Part shown: positions 1-8,399 of the stretch, piece by piece
How positions within the stretch are numbered: position 1 is the first letter of the stretch
Layout of the letters: each line of letters opens with the position of its first letter
The notes under the pieces: model-generated
What the model saw: the letters and a program-made list of their open reading frames with translations, nothing else
Told to the model about the DNA's origin: nothing
Databases searched by the model: none
Assembly (NCBI GenBank): GCA_011523515.1
Contig: WTGO01000085.1
Location: forward strand, 1-39,473
Source of the DNA: Chloroflexota bacterium
GTDB lineage: Bacteria > Chloroflexota > Anaerolineae > Aggregatilineales > Phototrophicaceae
Direction: 5' to 3'
Length of the DNA: 39,473 nucleotides
Made by a program: the position numbers and the translations under genes

Positions 1-47
1 CATCTCCACGACCGGATTGCAAGGCTAAACGCCGGCGAGTCGCGCGG

Positions 48-1307
48 ATGTCAACGCTCCCAACCGTCGAAGAATTCGAGTTCCATGGCTGGGACGCCGT
101 CCGCCTGAGCAACGGCATCATTGACGCTGTCTGTGTGCCGGAGATCGGCGGGCGCCTGATGCAATTCAGCCTCGGTCCGCACGATTACCTCTTCATGAAT
201 CCGGAGTTGCTGGGCAAGCGATTCAGCTACGAAGAGCACGCCGGCGATGGCACGATCGCCAACTGGAAAAACTACGGCGGCGCCAAGACCTGGCCCGCTC
301 CGCAGGGCTGGGATGGCGCGGGTCAGTGGCCCGGCCCGCCCGATCCGGTTCTCGATTCGGGTCGCTACGACTTCACGACAAGTGATGATTCCGTCTTGAT
401 GACCAGCCCGATCGACGAGCGTTCCGGCCTGCGCATTCGCCGCCAGGTCACGCTGCGGCCGGGCAGCTCGCGTCTTCAGCTGCGTCTATTCTTCGAGAAT
501 ATCTTGAATCAGATGATTCGCTGGTCGATCTGGGATGTGGCGCAATTGCTGTGCAGCACGCCCGACGGCCAACTGAACGACGACTGCTGGCTGTATATTC
601 CAACGGATCCTGCGCGCGAACGACCCTATGAGATCATGTTCGGCGATGACAATCCGCAGTATCAGCTGGATGCGGAGAGCGGACTGCTGGCGGTGCAGTA
701 TCAAGGCATCGTCGGCAAAATCGGCGTACACAGTCCGGCCGGCTGGATCGCCTTCGCTGACCGGCGGGCCGGCTTTGTGCTGTGCATGCAGTTTCCGTAC
801 GAGCCCGATGCCGAGTACCCCGACAACGGCGCCACCGTGGAATGCTGGACCGAGTCGCCCGGCGCGCCGTCGCCGATACCGATCCGTTCGCCGGGCTACA
901 TCCTGGAAGCGGAGGTTCTCAGCCCGCTGCTCGCACTGACCCCCTTGCGGCTCAAAATGCAGCAGGTGATTTGGTCCGCGGCGACCTGCCCGGCGCCGAT
1001 CGTCGATGTGACAGATGTCGGATGTGTTCACCGGCCGCTTACAGTTGATGTCGCGAATGGAATGGCTAACGCGCAGGGTGTCTTCGGCTGTTTTCTGGAA
1101 GGGCGCGCGACGCTTGAATTCATGGATGATGCGGGCGCGATAATAGACCGAGTCGAGCTGGGACCGGTCTCGCCGCTGCAAGCCTTACACGTCGATGCGC
1201 GGGAGCGAATCCGTGACGGCACACATCTGATATGCTTGAGATTACTGAATGCGGACGGCGCCGACGCGGGAACGCTTGCCAGCGCCGAACCGAGCAAATC
1301 GGACTAA
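48..1307 (+). CDS. DUF4380 domain-containing protein
   Basis: A 419-residue protein of the DUF4380 type, a family with a galactose-mutarotase-like beta-sandwich fold. The N-terminal hallmark is a glycine-rich motif around residues 32-52 (PEIGGRLMQFSLG, then YLFMNPELLG). A Trp/Pro/Gly-rich stretch follows near residues 72-100 (NWKNYGGAKTWPAPQGW), as expected for a carbohydrate-binding pocket. There is no signal peptide, so it is probably cytoplasmic. It lies 21 bases upstream of a GH5-like glycosidase on the same strand, which suggests a small sugar-processing operon. The family is structural and its enzymatic role is unproven; epimerase-like handling of a sugar is inference. ATG 48 was chosen because the family motif starts soon after it. 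The ribosome binding site is weak (GGCGAG). Confidence 0.8.
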   Translation: MSTLPTVEEFEFHGWDAVRLSNGIIDAVCVPEIGGRLMQFSLGPHDYLFMNPELLGKRFSYEEHAGDGTIANWKNYGGAKTWPAPQGWDGAGQWPGPPDPVLDSGRYDFTTSDDSVLMTSPIDERSGLRIRRQVTLRPGSSRLQLRLFFENILNQMIRWSIWDVAQLLCSTPDGQLNDDCWLYIPTDPARERPYEIMFGDDNPQYQLDAESGLLAVQYQGIVGKIGVHSPAGWIAFADRRAGFVLCMQFPYEPDAEYPDNGATVECWTESPGAPSPIPIRSPGYILEAEVLSPLLALTPLRLKMQQVIWSAATCPAPIVDVTDVGCVHRPLTVDVANGMANAQGVFGCFLEGRATLEFMDDAGAIIDRVELGPVSPLQALHVDARERIRDGTHLICLRLLNADGADAGTLASAEPSKSD

Positions 1308-1328
1308 ACCCATAGTGGAGTAAACAGG

Positions 1329-2327
1329 ATGACCGATATGTGGACACGCGACAAAGCCAACGACTGGTACAGCTCGATTGATCCCATCGTTGGCTGCAAT
1401 TACCTGCCGCGCTCGGCGGTCAATTCAACCGAGATGTGGCAGGACGAATCCTTTGATCCTGACACGATCGCTGAAGAGCTGGGCTGGGCGCAGGCGGCCA
1501 GCTTCAACGCAGTGCGCGTCTTCCATCAATTCCTCGTCTGGCAGAGCGACCGGACCGGCTTGAAGAGCCGCATCGACCAATTCCTCGATATCGCCAGCGG
1601 CTGCGGCATCAAAGCGATGTTTATCCTCTTCGACGACTGCGCCTTCGCCGGCAAGGAGCCCTACCTGGGAAAGCAGGACGAGCCGGTTCCCTATACGCAT
1701 AACAGCGGCTGGACGCCCAGCCCCGGCCTGCGGCGGGTGGCTGACCGCGCAGTATGGCCGGAGCTCAAGGACTATGTGCTTGACATCGTCGGGTCTTTCG
1801 CTGACGACGAACGCGTGCAAGTTTGGGATTTATACAACGAGCCCGGCAATAGCGAGATGGGCGAGGCGAGCCTGCCACTGGTGGAAGCGGCATTCGCCTG
1901 GGCGCGTGAGGCGGGCGCGCGGCAGCCCCTGACCACGTCGATCTTCCGCGGGCATGAAGGCTACCAGATGGAGGAACGCATATTAGAGCTATCGGATGTC
2001 ACGTCGTTTCATCACTACGGCGAGACAGGCGTGGAAGCCGTCATCAAGCGCTGCCAGGCTTATGGCCGTCCTGTGCTCTGTACAGAGTGGCTGCGCCGTG
2101 TTGTCGGCCAGACTGTGCAGCTGATATTGCCAATCTTCGCGCGCGAGCGCATCGGCTGGTACAACTGGGGTTTGGTCGCCGGGCGCACACAAACTTATCT
2201 CGATTGGCGGCGGGAGCTCAACACCGCCGACAATACCACTTGGCAGCACGACATCTTCCACGCGGACGGGAAGCCATATGATGAAGCGGAGCTACGGCTG
2301 ATTCGTTCCTTCCAGTTTTCGGACTGA
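1329..2327 (+). CDS. GH5-like glycoside hydrolase (cellulase/mannanase superfamily)
   Basis: A 332-residue TIM-barrel glycosidase of clan GH-A. The acid/base Glu sits in DLYNEPGNS (Glu171) and a candidate nucleophile in CTEWLRR (Glu253), the spacing expected for GH-A. An early motif, NAVRVFHQFLVW, matches the strand-2 region of GH5-like proteins annotated as 1,4-beta-xylanase. There is no signal peptide and no carbohydrate-binding module, so it probably acts on imported oligosaccharides. It follows the DUF4380 gene after 21 bases, with TGGAGT ahead of the ATG, and is probably co-transcribed with it. It ends facing the minus-strand amidohydrolase. Substrate cannot be told from sequence; a GH-A enzyme outside GH5 is possible. 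Confidence 0.72.
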   Translation: MTDMWTRDKANDWYSSIDPIVGCNYLPRSAVNSTEMWQDESFDPDTIAEELGWAQAASFNAVRVFHQFLVWQSDRTGLKSRIDQFLDIASGCGIKAMFILFDDCAFAGKEPYLGKQDEPVPYTHNSGWTPSPGLRRVADRAVWPELKDYVLDIVGSFADDERVQVWDLYNEPGNSEMGEASLPLVEAAFAWAREAGARQPLTTSIFRGHEGYQMEERILELSDVTSFHHYGETGVEAVIKRCQAYGRPVLCTEWLRRVVGQTVQLILPIFARERIGWYNWGLVAGRTQTYLDWRRELNTADNTTWQHDIFHADGKPYDEAELRLIRSFQFSD

Positions 2328-2380
2328 CGCCGAGTGTTGGCAATGCCTCGACAGCGCTGGAAATTACGCCTTCAATCACC

Positions 2381-3565
2381 TCAAATGCCGTAAAGCTGGC
2401 GCGCGTTATCGGCAAGGATCAGCTTTGCCGCGTCATACGCTTGCGCCCGGGACATGAAGCCGTCATCAATCAGAATCCGCAGCGCTTGCGCCAGCGCTTG
2501 TTTGCCCAGTAGCGCGCTGGAGTAAAATGGCTCAGGCGAGCCGTAGGTATCGGAACCGTAACAGACGCGCGAGATTGGCACCATTTCCAGCACTTCGGCG
2601 ATGATGCGCGCGGCCGCATTACCGGCGAAGGGCAGCCCCTCGGATAGATCACACCAGATATTGGGCAGCACATTAGCCAGGTAGCCGGCTTCAGCATGAT
2701 AGGGATACCCCGTGTGCACCAGCAGGATTTTGCAGGCGCGATAAGCCGGGTAGCGCAGCAATTCCATCAACAGGGCCGGGCGGCAAGCCTCCAGATGCAC
2801 CTCCCAATCCCCCATGCCAGTGTGTACCTGGAAGGGCGCGCCATAGTCAATACAGCGCTCAATAGCGCGGCAGAATAAATGGTCGCGCAGCTGCTTGACG
2901 GCGTCGCCACCCCGCCCGCGAGCGCGGCGTATCTGCTCCAGCGCCACCATACCTTGGTCGGCTGAGCGGCTGCGGGGGTCAATATCAAGGCCGGTGCGGT
3001 AGGCGATAATCGACTTAAGCCCTTTGTACCCGCCTTCACTCAGAGCGGAAGCGATGCCGTCATCGTAATCGCGTTGAAACTCGGCCCAGCCGCAATCAGC
3101 GTCGAGCAGCTGCTGAATCAGCACTTCTATGCGGAAGATCGGCACGACGTCTACGCCGACCTGGGCGCGGAAATTCTTGAGATCAACCTGTGGCAGCGGA
3201 TGACCGTCGTCCACGATGAGCGCTGTGATGCCGCCCGCCTGATGCAGACCGTGAGCATAAGCAGCGTAACCCTGTTCAGCTATGGCGCGGTTGCGCGCAT
3301 CGACGACCGCGTCGACTGTCGCCTCAACTTGAAAATACTCCGCCAGCCGCCGCAGCATATAGCGGAAGTAGAGGGTATCGCGCTTGACCCGTTGCAGCAT
3401 GGCCATGGCCGCGGCATCCACTTCAATGCCGCCCGCTTGCAGATATTCGGCCGAGCCCCCGCCAAATGATACTTCATCAACCCATTCGTCAGCGCTGAGC
3501 TTATTCTTGCGCGGGTATGGGTGACAGTGGACATCGATCACGCTCATGTCGCTGAAGTCGAGCAT
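2381..3565 (-). CDS. Amidohydrolase family protein (amidohydrolase-2 / FluG N-terminal type)
   Basis: A 394-residue metal-dependent TIM-barrel hydrolase. The metal ligands are visible: HxH in DVHCHPYP (His13, His15), a His in LLVHTGYPYH, and an Asp in CYGSDTYGSPE near the C-terminus. This is the amidohydrolase-2 subfamily, which in fungal FluG is fused to a glutamine-synthetase-like domain. Here the ligase is the gene directly upstream. The reading frame extends 11 codons further 5', but ATG 3565 is preferred: it overlaps the ligase stop as TGATG and has GGAGGT seven bases upstream. Translational coupling suggests the two products act together. The substrate is unknown; a gamma-glutamyl amide or an amine-derived ring is a reasonable guess. 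Confidence 0.85.
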   Translation of the reverse strand: MLDFSDMSVIDVHCHPYPRKNKLSADEWVDEVSFGGGSAEYLQAGGIEVDAAAMAMLQRVKRDTLYFRYMLRRLAEYFQVEATVDAVVDARNRAIAEQGYAAYAHGLHQAGGITALIVDDGHPLPQVDLKNFRAQVGVDVVPIFRIEVLIQQLLDADCGWAEFQRDYDDGIASALSEGGYKGLKSIIAYRTGLDIDPRSRSADQGMVALEQIRRARGRGGDAVKQLRDHLFCRAIERCIDYGAPFQVHTGMGDWEVHLEACRPALLMELLRYPAYRACKILLVHTGYPYHAEAGYLANVLPNIWCDLSEGLPFAGNAAARIIAEVLEMVPISRVCYGSDTYGSPEPFYSSALLGKQALAQALRILIDDGFMSRAQAYDAAKLILADNARQLYGI

Positions 3566-4908
3566 CAGGTGACCTCCAGGTACATCTGCCGCTCCCATTC
3601 GTGCACTGTCAGATTATAAGCATCCAGCTCCAGGCGCTTGACCTTCAGGAACTCCTTCCCGATTACCGGCGCCAGCGCGGACATCAGGACCTCGTCATTC
3701 TCCAGGGCATCCAGGGCAACGGGCAAGGTACGCGGCAGATAATCGATGCCATGCCCCAAGCGCTCTTCCTCGCTGAAATGTCCGACATCGTCTTCATGGA
3801 AGGGCGCGCCCGGGTCGGCCCGGGTGTCGATGCCGTCCAGCCCGGCCGCCAGCAAGGCGGTCAAAAAGAAGTAGGGATTGCAAGTATTGTCGCCGCCGCG
3901 GTATTCGACGCGGCAGCGCTGATTGATATCGGGCACGCGCAGCAAGACGCCGCGATTGCCCACGCCCCAGGCGATATGCGCCGGCGCCCAGGACGCGGGC
4001 TGCAGGCGCTTGTAGGAGTTGACGGTGGGCGCGCCCACGCCGCAGATGCCCGGCGCGCGCGTCATCAAGCCGCCCATGAACTGACCGCCGGTTCCACTCA
4101 GCGGGTTGTCCAATCCGCCGCCCGTCATCAGATTGTCGCCGGTGGCGCTGTCCCAAAGCGCCAAATGCACATGCAAGCCATTGCCGGCCAGATCGGTGAA
4201 GGGCTTGGGCATATAGGAGGCGATCAGGCCGTGTCTAAGGGCCAGGGCGCGCGTGACTTCCTTGCTGATGAGATAGCGATCCGCAGCGGCCAATGGATTG
4301 TCATAGCGCAAGGTAAATTCGAATTGGGAGGGGCCGTATTCCTTGCCTAATTGTTCGACTTGCAGGCCCATGGCTTCCAACGCAGCGACAATCTCGTGCA
4401 GCAGATCGGCAAACTGATTCAAGCCGGCCACCGTGAACATGCCGCCCGCTCGGCTGGGCGTATACTCGCCAGCGGTTGTCTTGCGAAAGAGGCTGAATTC
4501 AGCCTCCAGGCCGGCGGTGACGTTCATAGCGCGCGCCGCATAGCGCGCAACGGTTTGTCTCAGGCTTTGCCGCGGGCAGCCGGCGAAGGAGTCACCGCCC
4601 TCGGTCATCATATCGGACAAGACGATGGCTGTGTTTTCGTGATAGGGCAGCTTCCAATAAGCCTCCGGATCGGGCAGCGCCAGAAAGTCGCCCGTCTGCG
4701 CCTGCCAGAGGCCATCAGGCGCATTATGATCGTGCACGCCGAAATTGAGGTTGGCGCGGGCGAATACCACTCCGTCTTCGACGGCGCTCTCGAATTTGCT
4801 CTTGGGCAGGGTTTTGGCGCATGCGCGTCCGTTGTAATCGTGATAAGTCACCCAGAGATGCTCAATACCATCATCGGCCAGGCGTTGCAATAGACCTTGC
4901 TTATCCAT
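3565..4908 (-). CDS. Glutamine synthetase-like gamma-glutamyl ligase
   Basis: A 447-residue protein of the GS-I fold. Catalytic-core signatures are present: GLEAEFSLFR (metal-binding Glu pair), GNGLHVHLALWD (the GS His loop), a NSYKRL...APAHIAWG segment, and RVEYRGGDN with the substrate-binding Arg. The length fits GS-I paralogues, but there is no adenylylation-site Tyr motif typical of GlnA. Such paralogues, for example PuuA and IpuC, ligate glutamate to amines. It is translated between an M20 peptidase and a FluG-type amidohydrolase and lies divergent to a polyamine-type importer, which favours an amine substrate over ammonia assimilation. ATG 4908 is preferred over an in-frame GTG at 4920 because GGAG lies about seven bases upstream. 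It overlaps the peptidase stop by 8 bases. Exact substrate is inference. Confidence 0.85.
   Translation of the reverse strand: MDKQGLLQRLADDGIEHLWVTYHDYNGRACAKTLPKSKFESAVEDGVVFARANLNFGVHDHNAPDGLWQAQTGDFLALPDPEAYWKLPYHENTAIVLSDMMTEGGDSFAGCPRQSLRQTVARYAARAMNVTAGLEAEFSLFRKTTAGEYTPSRAGGMFTVAGLNQFADLLHEIVAALEAMGLQVEQLGKEYGPSQFEFTLRYDNPLAAADRYLISKEVTRALALRHGLIASYMPKPFTDLAGNGLHVHLALWDSATGDNLMTGGGLDNPLSGTGGQFMGGLMTRAPGICGVGAPTVNSYKRLQPASWAPAHIAWGVGNRGVLLRVPDINQRCRVEYRGGDNTCNPYFFLTALLAAGLDGIDTRADPGAPFHEDDVGHFSEEERLGHGIDYLPRTLPVALDALENDEVLMSALAPVIGKEFLKVKRLELDAYNLTVHEWERQMYLEVT
3572..3577 (-). promoter_or_regulatory. Strong ribosome binding site that sets the amidohydrolase start
   Basis: On the minus strand GGAGGT stands six bases before ATG 3565, inside the last codons of the ligase gene. 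It decides between this ATG and the longer frame starting at 3598, which would put the first 11 codons across the Shine-Dalgarno itself. Confidence 0.75.
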
Positions 4909-6052
4909 TTTGGACTCCACAAATCAAGCGAATCAATTCAGCCAGCAGCGCCGTACGCGGGACAATGCTGGACTTCAGGATATATTCATCGGGCCCGTGA
5001 TCCAAACCGCCGATGGGACCCAAGCCATCGAGCACAGGCACGCCGGCCTGGACAGCGAAGGCGCTGTCGGCGGCGCCGCCGGTGCTGACCCCGCGCAGGT
5101 CGAAGCCGAGGCGTCTGGCCGCTTGAATCGCCAGTCGCTCCAACCTGGCAACGTCAGCGGTACGCGGCATTGGCGGTGATGCCAGTCTCTGATGCAGCGT
5201 GAATGTAACGCCATCGTCACGGCGCGGCGAGAATATCTTCTGAATCTGAGCGACCACGTCATCCAGTTCATCCTGCTCAAAGGCGCGGATATCAATGCTG
5301 GCTTCGGCCTGAGCCGGCACGACATTGGGCATCGCGCCGCCGGAAATCGTGCCGATATTAATCGTGACGCCGGCTGCGGGCCGTGCCAGCGCTTCCACCT
5401 GCAGCAGGCGACGCATCAGGCCGCTGATGGCGTTGCGGCCTTTTTCCGGTTCGACGCCGGCATGGGCGCTGCGTCCGCGGGCTGCAACGCGAATCACGGC
5501 ATTGCCCTTGCGCGCGGTCACGATGTCGCCGTTTTCGCGCGCCGCTTCCAGCGTCAGTACGGCATCGCAGCCGCGAATCGACTCCAGGATGAGCGGGATG
5601 GAGTTGCGCTCATCGACTTCTTCGTCGGCCACGCAGAGCAATTCCAGCGTGTCGAATTCATTGAAGCCGCGGCTTTGCAGCGCTTCAACCGCGTAGATGC
5701 CGCCCAGCAAACCGGCTTTCATGTCGCAGGCGCCCGGCCCCATCAGCCGATCGCCGCGCAACTGCAGCGGTCGCTGCGCAGCCGTACCACGCGGGTAGAC
5801 GGTGTCGCTGTGGCCGAGCAGAAGTATCTTCGCCCGGCCCTGGCCGCGCAATTGCGCCAGCAGGTGGTCGGCCGTGTCTTCCTGTGGAAAGCGCCGCACC
5901 TTGAAGCCGACGCGGGTCAAGCGTTCCTCCAGCCAGTCGTTGACGAGATTGCCGCCATCTCTGTCGTATGTGTCGGAATCGATAGCGACCAGGGATTGCA
6001 AATCCGCCAGATACGATTCGAGTTGCGATTCGACCTGCGCCCTTATGGTCAC
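4901..6052 (-). CDS. M20 family metallopeptidase (carboxypeptidase G2 / ArgE-like)
   Basis: A 383-residue di-zinc hydrolase. Visible ligands and catalytic residues are HSD in LLGHSDTVYP, Asp in GACDMKAGL, the EE pair in CVADEEVDE, a later acidic ligand in EAARENGDIVTARKG, and the C-terminal His in GLDHGPDEY. The dimerisation or lid domain lies between about residues 180 and 290 (GRSAHAGVEPEKGRNAI). CPG2-like members remove C-terminal glutamate from amides. It is the first gene of the minus-strand operon, and the ligase start lies inside its end. The start codon is GTG 6052, the only option near the N-terminus because an in-frame TAG stands immediately upstream. A role in releasing glutamate from gamma-glutamyl compounds is inferred from context. 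Confidence 0.87.
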   Translation of the reverse strand: MTIRAQVESQLESYLADLQSLVAIDSDTYDRDGGNLVNDWLEERLTRVGFKVRRFPQEDTADHLLAQLRGQGRAKILLLGHSDTVYPRGTAAQRPLQLRGDRLMGPGACDMKAGLLGGIYAVEALQSRGFNEFDTLELLCVADEEVDERNSIPLILESIRGCDAVLTLEAARENGDIVTARKGNAVIRVAARGRSAHAGVEPEKGRNAISGLMRRLLQVEALARPAAGVTINIGTISGGAMPNVVPAQAEASIDIRAFEQDELDDVVAQIQKIFSPRRDDGVTFTLHQRLASPPMPRTADVARLERLAIQAARRLGFDLRGVSTGGAADSAFAVQAGVPVLDGLGPIGGLDHGPDEYILKSSIVPRTALLAELIRLICGVQNG

Positions 6053-6065
6053 CTATTGGTCAATC

Positions 6066-6079
6066 CTGCGCCGGCGCAG
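6066..6079. promoter_or_regulatory. 14-bp perfect palindrome upstream of the M20 operon
   Basis: CTGCGCCGGCGCAG reads the same on both strands and lies 14 bases before the GTG start of the M20 gene. The core CTGCGCCGGC recurs near 6150 and a close variant near 6190. It could be an operator for the divergent operons, or just a hairpin in GC-rich DNA. No regulator is encoded next to it. Confidence 0.3.
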
Positions 6080-6130
6080 CCTGACGCCAGCCTACGCCTT
6101 GGCGATTTTAATTAGAGAGTCTAGCTCGAA

Positions 6131-6253
6131 TTATTCAATGTCGCCGCGCAAACCTGCGCCGGCTGGACCGAGAATGATGCTTGTCATGCCCGCGCCGGCG
6201 TAGAAGGCGCAAGATGAGTCGGCATGCGCCAAGGGTGATCCAGCAGAAGGCAT
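6131..6253 (-). pseudogene. C-terminal remnant of an ArgE/DapE-like M20 deacylase
   Basis: About 40 codons upstream of the intact M20 gene on the same strand read as the end of a second M20/ArgE-like enzyme: a HADSSCAFYAGAGM segment and then ILGPAGAGLRGDIE before TAA. The pattern (Asp-X-X-X near an AG-M/P turn, then a GPxGAG-L loop and an acidic residue) is the C-terminal His/Asp region of that family, but the usual His after GAGL is Arg here. No coding sequence upstream joins it. It is either a relic of a duplicated peptidase or a chance match. Confidence 0.38.
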
Positions 6254-6366
6254 TGGAGATCAGTCATCGCTACCGCCGGAGGCGCGTGCCTCAAAACAAT
6301 ACAGATTCGTTCGCAGTGTCCGGGTTAAGTCCGTTCCCAAAAAAATGTGATTCTGCATCACGCCTG

Positions 6367-6375
6367 TGTTATACT
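6367..6375 (+). promoter_or_regulatory. Extended -10 promoter of the importer/salvage operon
   Basis: TGT followed by TATACT gives a TGn-TATACT extended -10 element. It lies 42 bases before the ATG of the binding-protein gene, predicting a start near 6382 and a leader of about 36 bases. The -35 region (TTCTGC near 6351) is poor, as is usual with extended -10 promoters. This is the only good promoter-like sequence in the divergent intergenic region. Confidence 0.5.
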
Positions 6376-6417
6376 CTGGTCTGCTTCGTTCACCTTTCTA
6401 GAATTGGAGATAAACAC

Positions 6418-7491
6418 ATGAGAAGCAAACCATTTCTTATGCTTATTCTTGCGCTATTGGTACTGGGAGTGGTTGGCCCGGTGGCTGTCGCCCAGGATAC
6501 GCAAACCCTGACGGTTTCGATCTGGGGCTTTAACCTGGATGTTCTTGAAGAGAATGTCTTCGCGCCCTTTGAGGAAATGCACAACGTTGAGATCGTGCTG
6601 GATACCGGCAACAATTCGGATCGCTTGGCGCGTCTGCAAGCCGAGGGCGAGAACAGCTCAATTGACGTGGTGCATTTCGCCACGCAGTTCACATATATGG
6701 CCGGTCAAGCAGACTTGCTGCAGCCCTACGATCCCGACATGCTGGAAAACCTGGGCGAGGTGTACGACTGGGCGCAGGACCCGCTGGGCAATCAGGCCGG
6801 GGTCGGCTACACAGTCAATAGTCTTAGCCTGATTTACCGCTCCGACCTGATCGAAGCGGAAGTTACCTCCTGGGCCGACCTGCTGCGCGACGATGTGGCC
6901 GGTTTTGTCAGCATTCCGGAGATGTCCACCACCTTCGGCCCGGCCACGCTCATCATGATTGACCGCGCGCTGGCGATGCAAGCGCTGGACGAGGGTGAGG
7001 AGCTTGACGAAATCAACTACGACGCGGAGTTGGCCTGGGAAACCTTGCCCCGGCTGGCCGATAATCTGGTGACCACGTACATCCGCAGTTCCGCGCTGAC
7101 GACTCTGGTGCAGGAAGAAGAAGTCTGGGTTGCGCCTTACGCCAGTTTTGCTGTTGGCAACCTGATCAACACCGGGCATGACCTGACCACTGTCATTCCT
7201 GCGGAAGGCGCCGTAGGCCAAACGAACATGATTAGCATTACGGCAGCTACAGATAAAGTGGAACTGGCGCACGCCTATATCGACTGGTTCATTTCGCACG
7301 ATATCCAGGAAGCCGAAGCGCTTGACCTGATAGATTCGCCGGTCAACGCTACGGTCGAGTTGCCGGAAGACATTTGCGCTCTGCTGACCTGCGGCGAGAT
7401 GCTCAATACCATGATCGTGCTAGATCAGGCCGAAGTGTCGGATCGCCTGGAAGATTGGTTAGAGCGTTGGAATGAAGTCATGGTGCGCTGA
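6418..7491 (+). CDS. Polyamine-type ABC transporter substrate-binding protein (PotD/PotF-like)
   Basis: A 357-residue extracytoplasmic binding protein. A clear signal peptide covers residues 1-24 (a basic MRSK start, a hydrophobic core, then AVAQD), without a lipobox Cys. The mature part has the type II binding-protein layout with motifs such as SIWGFNLDVLEENVF near the start and a SIDVVHFATQ segment. It sits ahead of two permeases and an ATPase of the spermidine/putrescine class. ATG 6418 has TTGGAGA about nine bases upstream; longer in-frame starts from 6181 would bury the signal peptide. The ligand is unproven: polyamine is the family default, while the downstream purine-salvage enzymes allow a nucleoside or nucleobase. 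Confidence 0.85.
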   Translation: MRSKPFLMLILALLVLGVVGPVAVAQDTQTLTVSIWGFNLDVLEENVFAPFEEMHNVEIVLDTGNNSDRLARLQAEGENSSIDVVHFATQFTYMAGQADLLQPYDPDMLENLGEVYDWAQDPLGNQAGVGYTVNSLSLIYRSDLIEAEVTSWADLLRDDVAGFVSIPEMSTTFGPATLIMIDRALAMQALDEGEELDEINYDAELAWETLPRLADNLVTTYIRSSALTTLVQEEEVWVAPYASFAVGNLINTGHDLTTVIPAEGAVGQTNMISITAATDKVELAHAYIDWFISHDIQEAEALDLIDSPVNATVELPEDICALLTCGEMLNTMIVLDQAEVSDRLEDWLERWNEVMVR

Positions 7492-7523
7492 GGCAGCGCG
7501 TCAGAATCATGACGATATTGTGC

Positions 7524-7550
7524 TAGGGGGCCTTCGCGCTTCCTATTTTT
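7524..7550 (+). terminator. Intra-operon attenuator between binding protein and permease
   Basis: TAGGGGGC (7524-7531) pairs with GCTTCCTA (7538-7545), with two G-T pairs, around a 6-base loop CTTCGC. Five T follow (7546-7550). This has the form of a weak intrinsic terminator. It lies four bases before the permease ATG, so it would let the binding protein be made in excess over the membrane subunits. Confidence 0.6.
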
Positions 7551-7554
7551 CAGC

Positions 7555-8388
7555 ATGATTCGCCGACCCAATCAGAACCGCTCCATCATATTGCTGGTCT
7601 CTCCAGCGTTTGTCTTTGTACTCGTGTTTTTCGTCCTGCCGCTGATTTTCCTGCTCTCACAGAGCGTCCTGCCGGAAGACGGCGGCATTACGCTGACCGG
7701 TTATGTAGACTTTTTCCAAAGCCGCGTGTCGCGGATCGTCTACCTGCGAACGCTCAAACTCGGTCTCATCGTCACTGTCATTTGCGTGCTGATGAGCTAC
7801 CCGGCCGCCTTTGTGCTGGCGCGGATGCCCGCTCGCCGCCGTTCATTCTTGATGTCGCTGGTGATTCTGCCCCTGATGACCAACGCCGTAGCGCGCACTT
7901 TCGCCTGGCTGATTATTCTGGGCCGGCGCGGCATGCTGAATCAGACGCTCCTTTCGTTGGAATTGGTCGAGACCCCGGTACGCTTCATCTTCACAGAAAC
8001 CGCGATTGTCCTCGGTCTGACACAACTGTTTTTGCCGCTGATGGTACTGCCGCTGGTGAGCGCGATGGAAAATATCCCCGATGATGTGCTGGAAGCGGCG
8101 CGCAGCCTCGGCGCCAACCGGCTGACAACCTTTCGGCGCATCGTCGTACCCCTGTCTTCGGACGGCCTCGTTCTGGGCGCGACGCTGGTATTTACTGGCT
8201 CGGTCACTGCCTTCGTGACCCCGGCTATTCTCGGCGGCGCGCGTTTGTTGCTGATGTCTACATTATTACGGCAAGAGGCGGTGATTATCTTCGACCAACA
8301 GGCGGCTGCAGTGGTCGCGACGGTGATGATTTTTACGACTCTGGCGGTTAATCTGCTGCTGCGCGTCCTGCGCGTGCGGCAGGTTTAG
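7555..8388 (+). CDS. ABC transporter permease, PotB-like
   Basis: A 277-residue inner-membrane permease with about six transmembrane segments. The first is at residues 10-35 and others are around 65-90, 100-120 and 140-170. The EAA loop that docks the ATPase is seen as EAARSLGANRLTTFRRIVVPL-like sequence near residues 180-200. It belongs to the PotB/PotH class. It starts directly after the attenuator hairpin and lacks a good Shine-Dalgarno, so its translation may be low or depend on the hairpin. The gene after it is the partner permease, 11 bases downstream. Confidence 0.88.
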   Translation: MIRRPNQNRSIILLVSPAFVFVLVFFVLPLIFLLSQSVLPEDGGITLTGYVDFFQSRVSRIVYLRTLKLGLIVTVICVLMSYPAAFVLARMPARRRSFLMSLVILPLMTNAVARTFAWLIILGRRGMLNQTLLSLELVETPVRFIFTETAIVLGLTQLFLPLMVLPLVSAMENIPDDVLEAARSLGANRLTTFRRIVVPLSSDGLVLGATLVFTGSVTAFVTPAILGGARLLLMSTLLRQEAVIIFDQQAAAVVATVMIFTTLAVNLLLRVLRVRQV

Positions 8389-8399
8389 GAGCGAGCCGG

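Noticed and set aside
1..47. End of an upstream gene (frame ending TAA at 26-28)
   Set aside because: Only eight codons are visible, too few to support a call.
6181..6417. Longer N-terminus for the Pot-type binding protein
   Set aside because: The upstream codons are Arg-rich and would put the signal peptide 79 residues inside the protein. ATG 6418 has a ribosome binding site and a promoter just upstream.
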